A DNA stretch of 64,000 nt from Chroococcidiopsis sp. CCMEE 29 (GTDB lineage Bacteria > Cyanobacteriota > Cyanobacteriia > Cyanobacteriales > Chroococcidiopsidaceae): positions 919,001 to 983,000 of the forward strand of contig NZ_CP083761.1 in the NCBI RefSeq assembly GCF_023558375.1, written 5' to 3'. Below are positions 25,564-33,013 of the stretch, in pieces. The notes beneath the pieces were generated by a model that had not been told where the DNA came from, did no database searches, and saw nothing but the letters and a program-made list of their open reading frames with translations. Position numbers and translations under genes: made by a program. How positions within the stretch are numbered: the first letter of the stretch is position 1; every line of letters starts with the position of its first letter.

Positions 25564-27510
25564 TTATATGTTCAGTACACCCTCTGGATTGACTGAAAGC
25601 AGCGATCGCCGCTGCAAACCCTCGCGGTGCAAAACCTCGTTCGCTGCTAGCAACCCACTGCTAATCGCCCGTTCCATCAAGCCACTGGGAAAGGGCAGCT
25701 TTACCCAGTCCCCAGCAAATAACAGATTAGGAATGTCGGTACTGGTTTCCGGTCTGTCTGCATAGCTGTTTGGAGGGTAGCCAGAAAAGTTCTTTTGATT
25801 TACCAGTTCCCGATGCAGCATAGTGGCTTCCTGTAATTGAGGCACAATCTCGTAAAGCTCCTGTTCAAACGTCGTTAGCAGAGCTTGCTGGGTGGGAAAG
25901 TCTTTTTCTTTATAGCAGTAGGCGTGTAACTCTACCACACTGCCACCAGTTCTTTGTGCCCAGTCAATGTATTGTTCCTGAATGCGATGGTAGAGGGTGA
26001 TACTGTCAGTTAATTGATAGCCAGATAGAGAAGTGAAATAGCTGTGGTCCCAGTTAAAGTCACGGTCAAACCAGAAGCGACAAACGGCAAAGGGGTCGGC
26101 GATACTCAATTTCTCTACCTGTGATCGCATCGGTTGATTCACCTCGCCCATGATGCGACTAAATAGCTGTTGCACCCCCGGTACATCAGTTGCAAATACA
26201 TAGTAATCAGCCTTGAGCAGCGAGGGGGAAGCATCTTCTGCTTTTACCATAGCCACTAGTTGTAACTGGTTTTCCTGATGTTGCACGACTTGAAAACTTG
26301 GCAAATCTTGGGTTGCAGGGCCTTTCTCTAGCCGCCCCTGACGATCAAAAACTGCACCGTGACAGGGACAGTGAAACTTGCCATCATCTGCTAACTGTAC
26401 TGTACAGCCCTGGTGAGTACAAGTAAGTGAAACTGCCTCACGTCCTTCGGGGGCAGATCCAAACATACGATCGCCCGCACCGTAGTATTCTATCGCTCCC
26501 CTATCTACATTCAGGAATTGGTTTCGCTCTACCCAAAACGGCACATCATGCTTTATTCCCTGTTGATAGCTGAGAGAATCAATTCGTCCTTGTTGAACGC
26601 AAATCTCGCTCACTGCTGCACCCGTAACAATTTTGCCGCCTTGGCGCTCAATTGCTCTCGCGATCGGCTGTACCAGACTCGTACCCATATCCTGACGAGT
26701 GCCATTAAAAGCTAGTCCCTCTGGATTGCCAAAAAAGTAGAAGTGGAAAAACTGCATTAGTTCTGCCACACTCATCCGATCGGGTGCATTCAAACTGGAT
26801 TTGGCAAAGGGCAGAAAATATAAGTCATATAAACCTTGGGGAAAATCTTGCTGCACCCATTCAGCAACTGATAAGCGATCGAGATGCTGAAAATTCTTAT
26901 CAGCCTGAAATCCAGTAATTGCCCGAAAGACTTGCCAATGTTGCCATTTAGTTAGATTAATTCCCCAGCGCAGCCGATTTGGAGAAGCGACAGCCAAGTC
27001 AACTATGTTCCAAGGAAAAGCCGAACGACTGGGACGGAAAACTTCTGGCTGGTACTTGCCATCCCGATAGAGCAGCGAGTAAAAATTCAAAGATTGAAAA
27101 TTTTCAGCTATACCTAGTTCTGCAACTAAGCTGTTGAGGTTGTAATACTGGGGAAAAAAGCCGTGGAAGCCATGCTCCATCATAAAAGTTTCACCAGCAA
27201 CCTCAACCGACCAACTGGCAATTTTGCCACCCAATTGAGGCGATCGCTCCAATAGCGTAACCCTAAACCCCCGTTGACTTAATTCATAGGCACAAGCGAG
27301 TCCAGCCAGTCCAGCGCCGACTACAACAACGCTCCTGGGTTGATTCAGCATCTGTGGTAAGTCTAGGGTATCTTGCTGAAAAACAGTTGGCTGCGGCTTT
27401 GAGAACCGAGAGAATCCGAGTACTCCGCCGACAGCACTGATACCAAATACCTTAAACAGAGTGCGTCGGGAAATTGGTTGCGAAAGCGTGTACTTTGATA
27501 AGTGACTCAA
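25564..27510 (-). CDS. Carotenoid desaturase-like flavoprotein with internal Rieske domain (CruE/CrtU-like)
   Basis: A 648-residue FAD amine-oxidase-fold protein. It begins with a twin-arginine-like SRRTLFKVFGISAVGG segment, then the FAD loop VVVVGAGLAGLACAYEL (residue ~60). MEHGFHGFFPQYYNL and FPWNIVDLAVASPNRL are typical of CrtU/CruE beta-ring desaturase/methyltransferases that make aromatic carotenoids. A Rieske [2Fe-2S] module is inserted at residues ~345-405 (CTHQGC, CPCHGAVFD). The C-terminal FAD-binding end LLFAGDWVKLPFPSGLMERA is intact. An aromatic-carotenoid (synechoxanthin/isorenieratene-type) role is inference from those motifs; a general carotenoid or phytoene oxidoreductase is the alternative. 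Confidence 0.8.
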   Translation of the reverse strand: MSHLSKYTLSQPISRRTLFKVFGISAVGGVLGFSRFSKPQPTVFQQDTLDLPQMLNQPRSVVVVGAGLAGLACAYELSQRGFRVTLLERSPQLGGKIASWSVEVAGETFMMEHGFHGFFPQYYNLNSLVAELGIAENFQSLNFYSLLYRDGKYQPEVFRPSRSAFPWNIVDLAVASPNRLRWGINLTKWQHWQVFRAITGFQADKNFQHLDRLSVAEWVQQDFPQGLYDLYFLPFAKSSLNAPDRMSVAELMQFFHFYFFGNPEGLAFNGTRQDMGTSLVQPIARAIERQGGKIVTGAAVSEICVQQGRIDSLSYQQGIKHDVPFWVERNQFLNVDRGAIEYYGAGDRMFGSAPEGREAVSLTCTHQGCTVQLADDGKFHCPCHGAVFDRQGRLEKGPATQDLPSFQVVQHQENQLQLVAMVKAEDASPSLLKADYYVFATDVPGVQQLFSRIMGEVNQPMRSQVEKLSIADPFAVCRFWFDRDFNWDHSYFTSLSGYQLTDSITLYHRIQEQYIDWAQRTGGSVVELHAYCYKEKDFPTQQALLTTFEQELYEIVPQLQEATMLHRELVNQKNFSGYPPNSYADRPETSTDIPNLLFAGDWVKLPFPSGLMERAISSGLLAANEVLHREGLQRRSLLSVNPEGVLNI

Positions 27511-27638
27511 GCTAACTCCTCAATTCCATCACAATGAAATTTTGGCGCGAAACGCTGGTTGTGGGTCAACAAATCTTAACAGAATACTAGTTGAGTAGAA
27601 TTGGGATAGCGATTTAGCGCCAAACAACACCTTGGATT

Positions 27639-28564
27639 CTAAAGGGGAGGGAATGGCGCCTTGCTTCGATTCATTAAAGCAATTAGTGTTAGAAAACCAA
27701 TCGCTAGATGTGAAATTGGCAATCCGATTAGCCAAGGCTTCATTAACTTAAAGAAGGTAACCGGTTGAATGACTAAGCCTAAATTATTCAGCAGATTCTT
27801 CCCGCCTTGAGCCTTGTCCCACCATTCATGCTCTCTAAATTTATCCCCAACTGGGTCCATTAGTTGGTTTACACCTTGAGCGACAGTATTGTTCAAAACT
27901 TGAGAGTCAAGACTGACCATGAGATCAGCGCTGATTACTATTTCCCACCACTTTTGGATTTGGGAAGAGTTGGTAAGGCGAAAATCTGCCCATCCCAGTT
28001 CATTTTTGCTTTGTTTTAGTCCCTACTCAACCCAGTTTCTATATCCAGCCAAATTTCTAACATCTTTGTACTTAACTGCGGGAATTTTAGTCATCAGATA
28101 CCAGGTGGAATTTTCAGGTAAAGTTTCCGGGTCAGTAGTTACTTGCCAATACTCAATTGGCTGCCGTTTACGGAATACTATTTCCCTTATCTACCGTTTT
28201 TCTTGCTTGCCATCAGAAAATATCCGGTTGTACGCTCGCCACCGATTAGAGCTGACTTTCTGAGCTTGTGGTAACCATACTCCATGATTAGTGCGAATCG
28301 CGACTCCAAAGTCTAGTTGCAATTTGCACAACACACTAATGAAGTTGCTATCCCTCTCCCCCTACAGACTATCCCTTGTTCGTTGTTTAATCCCACCACA
28401 CGAGCTATCGCTGGTAGTGTTTTACGCTTAATATCTGAAATCATCCCCACGTGAAGATACTTAAACGCCTCAAAACTCCTAACTTCTGGAAATAGCGCTC
28501 TATCCCATTCACACTAATCATCCACAACTTTTATCGTTTCGGCAGGCTCTGTTGGCTCAACCAT
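27639..28564 (-). pseudogene. IS701-like transposase with internal deletion
   Basis: From 28564 the minus strand reads MVEPTEPAETIKVVDD, a stop, then WDRALFPEVRSFEAFKYLHV, GMISDIKRKTLPAIARVVGL, NNEQGIV: the N-terminus of cyanobacterial IS701-type transposases. Another frame resumes at NFISVLCKLQLDFGVAIRTN and GVWLPQAQKVSSNRW, has stops, then EYWQVTTDPETLPENSTWYL, KDVRNLAGYRNWVE, and KNELGWADFRLTNSSQIQKW into the C-terminal tail ending at 27639. The central catalytic part between NNEQG and NFISV is missing. An apparently open 93-codon frame at 27639-27920 is only this tail. Confidence 0.75.
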
Positions 28565-28958
28565 ATACTAGGTTAGGCTTTGCAGCACTTTACTCTGTTA
28601 TTATCTTACCAGAGTGATAAAAGAGCGCTAGGGATGATTTTTTTGACTACTGGCACTTTAAGTCCAAAATTGTCACAGTCTTGATCTTCCCCTAAATCAG
28701 TAGGAATAGGATAAAGGTGGGTTAAATAGCTTTGTGGCTAGTCACAACCTCAACACCCGATTGCCGAACTTGTCAAGATTTGCTAACTCTTGCAATATTT
28801 ATTAATATAATTTAAGAGATCTAAGCCCCACAATGGAAATAATTCAGTATAGTTAACTACAAAATTTTCGTTTCTGCTGCCAAATTCTTAAATGTCTGCG
28901 ATCCTTTCGAGTAGCGTTGAACACAATATTCCTGTTGTAGATTTTATAGGTTAAAACC
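28565..28958. other. 394-base gap, no gene seen
   Basis: AT-rich sequence between the IS701-like relic and the DUF4327 gene. No coding frame or clear repeat. The left part may contain the IS end; the right part should hold the DUF4327 promoter. Confidence 0.4.
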
Positions 28959-29192
28959 ATGAGCGTGAATGCGGTGCCGCCTATCCGGTATTCTCTGGAC
29001 GTTATCCAAGATGAGGCACGTGAACTAGTGCAAAAAGGAGTGGTCAGCCGACAGCAGCCAATCTACACTCTCTGCCAATACATTCCAGCTCGGGAGTGGG
29101 TTTGTATTGAGTGTGAACTGGAAAATGCAGATTTCTTGCTGCGCGATCGCATTGCCGATCTGATTGGTCGTGAAGAATGGGATAACGACTAG
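28959..29192 (+). CDS. DUF4327 family protein
   Basis: A 77-residue cyanobacterial protein of the DUF4327 family; function unknown. Almost every residue fits the family pattern: RYSLDVIQDEARELVQKGVV, SRQQPIYTLCQYIPAREWV, and CIECELENADFLLRDRIADL. Two conserved cysteines (in LCQY and CIEC) could bind a metal or form a redox pair, which is inference. A good rho-independent terminator begins at its stop codon. Confidence 0.9.
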   Translation: MSVNAVPPIRYSLDVIQDEARELVQKGVVSRQQPIYTLCQYIPAREWVCIECELENADFLLRDRIADLIGREEWDND

Positions 29193-29234
29193 ATGAAGGA
29201 TGAATTAATTTTGTACCTTCATCTTTTATCTTTT
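29191..29234 (+). terminator. Rho-independent terminator after the DUF4327 gene
   Basis: AGATGAAGG (29191-29199) pairs perfectly with CCTTCATCT (29216-29224) across a 16-base AT-rich loop, followed by TTTATCTTTT. It overlaps the stop codon and the next gene is convergent. Confidence 0.75.
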
Positions 29235-29625
29235 AAGAGGCACCAGAGTCTGGATTATTCAGCTTTTCTAGTTCAGTTCTGATAGCAGCAATTTGGGCTG
29301 TCAGTTCCTGCACCTCTAGTTGTACATCTGGTGGGGCAATCTCGGTAGATGTTGGATCGATATTGGAAGGAAAGCCTTCTGTGGGACTTGATTGCTGCTT
29401 GCTGACTTGGTTCAAAAGAGTAGAAATAAAGTCACGGGCTTCTTGCTCCGTCATTTCTCCTTTAGCTGCCAACTCAGTTGCCAGCTGGTCTAACTCTGAC
29501 CTAAGTTGGGAAAGGTTTTCGGTTCGCTTTTGTGGGTCTTGCAAAGTTTCAACGAGGGAAGCAGTAACACCCAAGGTAATATGAAACCCTTGTTGCAGTA
29601 ATTGGGTTAAGTTATCTGAGTTCAT
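29233..29625 (-). CDS. Phasin-like coiled-coil protein
   Basis: About 130 residues from the ATG at 29625 (MNSDNLTQLLQQGFHI); an upstream frame start at 29670 adds 15 hydrophobic residues and seems less likely. The chain is an amphipathic helix (LGVTASLVETLQDPQKRTENL), a second helix with LATELAAKGEMTEQEARDFI, a Pro/Ser linker and a C-terminal coiled coil (EVQELTAQIAAIRTELEKL). This layout resembles phasin/PhaF-like granule or membrane-edge proteins of cyanobacteria. Binding of polyhydroxyalkanoate granules is unproven. Confidence 0.65.
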   Translation of the reverse strand: MNSDNLTQLLQQGFHITLGVTASLVETLQDPQKRTENLSQLRSELDQLATELAAKGEMTEQEARDFISTLLNQVSKQQSSPTEGFPSNIDPTSTEIAPPDVQLEVQELTAQIAAIRTELEKLNNPDSGAS

Positions 29626-29777
29626 AGAATTTGTTAGTTGAAGATAAAGGAGTAGCAAATTGAGCCGCAACCAGGAGGCTGTTGTGGTCTGGCAACTAAT
29701 TTTATTGATTCTACTGTAGTTTTTTCAGCAGTTGCGGCTTACTCTTGACAGATTAGACTTCTTGCCGCTCCTATCTT

Positions 29778-30125
29778 TCAACCTGCTTGATCTAAGTATT
29801 GGTTCAAGTCTTCGATCACGCGAGTGAGTTCAGCTTCTGTAGTTAAACGGATGCTCGCATCACGGACGGTAATTAGGACTTTGGCAGCAAAAGGACTCGG
29901 CCAAATATTGGGATTGCAGAAAATTTCTAAAAAAACATCACCAGTATACCGATATTCCAACGGTTGCTGGGGACTGGCTTTGCCACCAGGAGTTGCCTTA
30001 GCAGCAACAGCTTTGAGGCGCTCCATCAATTGGGCGATCGCTGCTTGTAAATCTCGTGCTGCTTGAGGTGAAAAGCTAAAGGAGACTGAACCTTCAACCA
30101 AGTTTATTGTAAGCGGAGGAGACAT
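29778..30125 (-). CDS. Conserved cyanobacterial hypothetical protein, 115 residues
   Basis: Not a named family that I can assign. The sequence has the look of a small alpha/beta domain: VEGSVSFSFSPQAARDLQAA, a Lys/Ala linker, YRYTGDVFLEIFCNPNIWPS, AKVLITVRDASIRLTTEAEL and a final helix RVIEDLNQYLDQ. The Cys-Asn-Pro-Asn-Ile-Trp segment is distinctive. Same strand as the phasin-like gene downstream (108-base gap), possibly one transcript. No signal peptide or membrane segment. Confidence 0.7.
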   Translation of the reverse strand: MSPPLTINLVEGSVSFSFSPQAARDLQAAIAQLMERLKAVAAKATPGGKASPQQPLEYRYTGDVFLEIFCNPNIWPSPFAAKVLITVRDASIRLTTEAELTRVIEDLNQYLDQAG

Positions 30126-30229
30126 AGATGATCTATTCGAAATCTTGCTACTTCTGTATGTTACCTGTGAGCAGGAACTCCTTTGTTAAGTTATAAACCT
30201 AGCACTGTAAGTCATATTTAACTCTGAGC

Positions 30230-31177
30230 ATGAGTAGGGCAATCATGAGCATTGATAACCGCTCTGTAGTACAAAGAGTTTTAATCATCACCCTAGTACT
30301 CAACTTGGTTGTGATGACATTGAAAGCTGTCATCGGGTGGTGGACTGGTTCGCTCAGCCTAGTAGCGGATGCTTTACATAGCGTTACAGATGGAATCAAT
30401 AATGTTTTAGGACTGATTACAAGTCGATTGTCTTCCCCAGTACCAGATCGGGACCACCCCTATGGACACCAAAAATTTGAAGCAGTCGGAGCACTAGGAA
30501 TTGCTGCCTTTTTAGGTATAGCCTGCTTTCAAATTCTGCAAGGAGCAGCAGAGCGATTGATTAACGGTGGTCAACCGGTCAACATTTCAAGCACAGAATT
30601 GTGGTTGCTGCTGATTGTACTAGGAATCAATATTTTCGTCGCCTTTTACGAGCGCAATGTTGGTCAACGGGTCGGCAGTCCCATTCTGCTCGCCGATGCC
30701 AAGCACAGTATGAGTGACGTTTGGGTAACGATCACAGTAGTCGCTGGATTGATTGGAGTTGGGGCTGGCTTCCAGTGGCTAGATGTAGTTTTAGCTTTCC
30801 CTGTCGCCCTATTGGTACTTTGGACTGGCTGGTCGGTTTTAAAAGCGAATTTACCTTGGCTAGTGGATGAAATGGCGATCGCACCGGAAGCAATTCAAGC
30901 GATCGCGCTGTCTGTGCCAGGGGTAATTAACTGCCACGACATAGCCTCTAGAGGTCTTCTCGGTCGTCAAATCTTCATTGAAATGCATTTGATTGTGGAT
31001 GCCGAAGATGTAGAAACTGCTCACCGCATTACCGAAGAGGTAGAAGCCCGCCTGGAAGAACGATTTAGCCCTGTCCGGATTTTAATTCACATTGAGCCAC
31101 CAGAGTACAAATCTGACCGGATTAGCTACGAAGGAGTAGGGGCAGCAGGGGAAGCAGGGGGAGCAGGGGAAGATTAA
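30230..31177 (+). CDS. Cation diffusion facilitator family transporter
   Basis: Inner-membrane antiporter exporting divalent metal (Zn, Co, Fe or Mn) for protons. Five to six membrane helices occupy residues ~15-205, with the metal-site pairs SLVADALHSVTDG (helix 2) and LADAKHSMSDVWV (helix 5), and the DRDHPYGHQKFE loop between. A cytoplasmic beta-alpha-beta domain follows (residues ~215-300, VPGVINCHDIASR, EMHLIVDAED). The last ~12 residues (GVGAAGEAGGAGED) are encoded by a GGGGAAGCAGGGGGAGC-type intergenic repeat that has been read into the gene. Start may be 30245 (MSIDNRS). Metal specificity cannot be stated. Confidence 0.9.
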   Translation: MSRAIMSIDNRSVVQRVLIITLVLNLVVMTLKAVIGWWTGSLSLVADALHSVTDGINNVLGLITSRLSSPVPDRDHPYGHQKFEAVGALGIAAFLGIACFQILQGAAERLINGGQPVNISSTELWLLLIVLGINIFVAFYERNVGQRVGSPILLADAKHSMSDVWVTITVVAGLIGVGAGFQWLDVVLAFPVALLVLWTGWSVLKANLPWLVDEMAIAPEAIQAIALSVPGVINCHDIASRGLLGRQIFIEMHLIVDAEDVETAHRITEEVEARLEERFSPVRILIHIEPPEYKSDRISYEGVGAAGEAGGAGED

Positions 31178-31199
31178 ATATATATTTATCCTTCAGTTT

Positions 31200-32510
31200 T
31201 CATCCTTCTTTGATTTGTGTTGCTAAAAAATGACCGACTAGATACAGGGAACCGCACAAAACGATTAAACCCTCTGGGGATGCAACAGCTGCCTCTAGTG
31301 CCGTTATTAGTTCTGGATAGGTACGGCAAGCTGCTAAATCTGGGCAGATTTCCTCGGCTAACGTTGCCAACTGCGCTGGCTCAGCTGAACTGTGATCGGG
31401 CACTGGTACTAAGTACAATCGGTCAGTTGGTCGGAGGAGGGCTTTAAAAATGTCGGCATGGTCTTTGGTAGAAAGCATTCCTATGACCCAGATTATAGAT
31501 GTCTCTAGAGTATCGACATATTGACGCAGAGCTTGAGCAGCAGCTGGGTTATGAGCGCCGTCAATTAGTAGCCGATAATTTCGCCAAGTCGTCCACTGCA
31601 AACGCCCAGACCACTTGGTCTTTGCCATACCAGTAGCGATCGCATCCTTTGATATTTCCCAACCTTGCTGTTGCAGGATTTGTAAGGCAGCGATCGCAAT
31701 TGCCGAATTACTCAACTGCATCTTTCCCAACAACGGCAACGGATACCTGAAAGGATGAAGAAGTAAGGGCGGGTTTGGCAGAATTGTTTGTATTCCTACA
31801 GGTATATCTGTTAAACCCGTCCCTACAAATTCTGCCCAGCCGGGTGCTAGTTGACGTGCAGGTTCAACCCAAACAGCAGGACAGGCTAACTGGCTCAAGC
31901 GCGATCGCACCACTACCTCAGCTGCTGCTGGCAATTGCCCTACAACCGCTGGACACCCTGGTTTAAGAATCCCAGCTTTTTCCCGTGCAATATCTGCCAA
32001 GGTTGGTCCTAGCTGCTGCCAGTGTTCCCGACTGATGGAAGTAATGATAGTAACGAGGGGGCGATCGCACACATTGGTAGCATCCAAACGACCTCCCAGT
32101 CCCACTTCCACCACCGCTAAATCGACCTCAGTTTGGGCGAAATACAACCAAGCTGCTGCTGTAATCACTTCAAACTGGGTAGGTAGCTCTTGTTTAGGAT
32201 CGATGGCAGCTTGGACTTGCAGCAGCAATTCTTGTAACGCCTCAGTTGAAATTGGCTGTTCATTTAGACAAATACGTTCAGTCCAATCAACTAAATGGGG
32301 AGAAGTATAGCGTCCTACCCGATAGCCTGCCTGAGTCAGCACTGAAGATAAGTAGGCACAGACTGAGCCTTTACCATTCGTTCCCGCTACATGAATTACA
32401 GGAACTCGGTGGTGCGGATTGCCCAGATTAGCCAACAACTGCTGAATCCGCTCTAGACCGAGATGCACACCAAAGCGTTGAAAGGGTTTCAGGATAGAGT
32501 CAACGTCCAC
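31200..32510 (-). CDS. folC: Folylpolyglutamate synthase / dihydrofolate synthase
   Basis: Adds glutamate to dihydropteroate and to reduced folates in the cytoplasm. Mur-ligase fold: ATP loop HVAGTNGKGSVCAYLSSVL at residue ~40, then RYTSPHLVDWTERI, the VEVGLGGRLDATNV segment, the EKAGILKPG lysine region and the C-terminal IDGAHNPAAAQALRQYV. 436 residues is normal. It is convergent with the cation transporter, 22 bases apart. Whether it is bifunctional or only one of the two activities is not decided by sequence. Confidence 0.93.
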   Translation of the reverse strand: MDVDSILKPFQRFGVHLGLERIQQLLANLGNPHHRVPVIHVAGTNGKGSVCAYLSSVLTQAGYRVGRYTSPHLVDWTERICLNEQPISTEALQELLLQVQAAIDPKQELPTQFEVITAAAWLYFAQTEVDLAVVEVGLGGRLDATNVCDRPLVTIITSISREHWQQLGPTLADIAREKAGILKPGCPAVVGQLPAAAEVVVRSRLSQLACPAVWVEPARQLAPGWAEFVGTGLTDIPVGIQTILPNPPLLLHPFRYPLPLLGKMQLSNSAIAIAALQILQQQGWEISKDAIATGMAKTKWSGRLQWTTWRNYRLLIDGAHNPAAAQALRQYVDTLETSIIWVIGMLSTKDHADIFKALLRPTDRLYLVPVPDHSSAEPAQLATLAEEICPDLAACRTYPELITALEAAVASPEGLIVLCGSLYLVGHFLATQIKEG

Positions 32511-32661
32511 ACTCTTACAAAAATCAGGTTGAATTATAAGTTACCGGCTACTTCTTGTATATACAGCAAAGGTAAATCAAACTTATACGCTTTTTGGCAG
32601 ATGAATTACCCTCCTTGAGTAAGTCAAATGTTGGTTAGCAATTGTAGTGGAGGTTAAATTT

Positions 32662-32898
32662 ATGCCTGAGACACAACAAGTAAATTCACCTGTCAGCAAC
32701 CTGGAGTATGATTTTGTCACCGTGTTGCACGACAAGGCTAAAGGTTTGAAAGCCTATGAAACTTACATTCAAGACGCGCAGCAAGCTGGATCTCAGCCTT
32801 GTGTAGAACTGTTCCAGAAGTTGCATCAGCAAGATTCGCAGCAGATCCAGGAGATCCGCCATCACCTTCAAGAAGTGATGCAGAAAGGTAAGATGTAG
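32662..32898 (+). CDS. Small helical protein, conserved in cyanobacteria
   Basis: About 78 residues from ATG 32662, which has GGAGGT eight bases upstream; the frame can be opened five codons earlier at 32647 but the ribosome site would then be inside it. Mostly helical: LEYDFVTVLHDKAKGLKAYE, YIQDAQQAGSQPCVELFQKL and QQIQEIRHHLQEVMQKGK. The LHxKAxxLxAYExY and ELFxKLHxxDxQ pattern is reminiscent of half of a ferritin-like four-helix bundle and could dimerise. Function unknown. Followed by a clear terminator. Confidence 0.75.
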   Translation: MPETQQVNSPVSNLEYDFVTVLHDKAKGLKAYETYIQDAQQAGSQPCVELFQKLHQQDSQQIQEIRHHLQEVMQKGKM

Positions 32899-32907
32899 TG
32901 CTGCTAG

Positions 32908-32961
32908 GGTAGGCTGGCATCGTCATACTAGCTGATTTGACTGACTACCAGCCTACCTTTT
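32908..32961 (+). terminator. Rho-independent terminator
   Basis: GGTAGGCTGG (32908-32917) pairs perfectly with CCAGCCTACC (32948-32957), a 10-bp stem with a 30-base loop followed by TTTTG. It lies directly after the small helical protein gene and before the convergent histidine kinase gene. Confidence 0.75.
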
Positions 32962-33013
32962 GCTTAGTGAAGCGATCGCAAGATAGTATTTAAACAGGCA
33001 TTGCTGACCTATC

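Noticed and set aside
27919-28263. 114-codon plus frame
   Set aside because: Antisense of the IS701-like relic.
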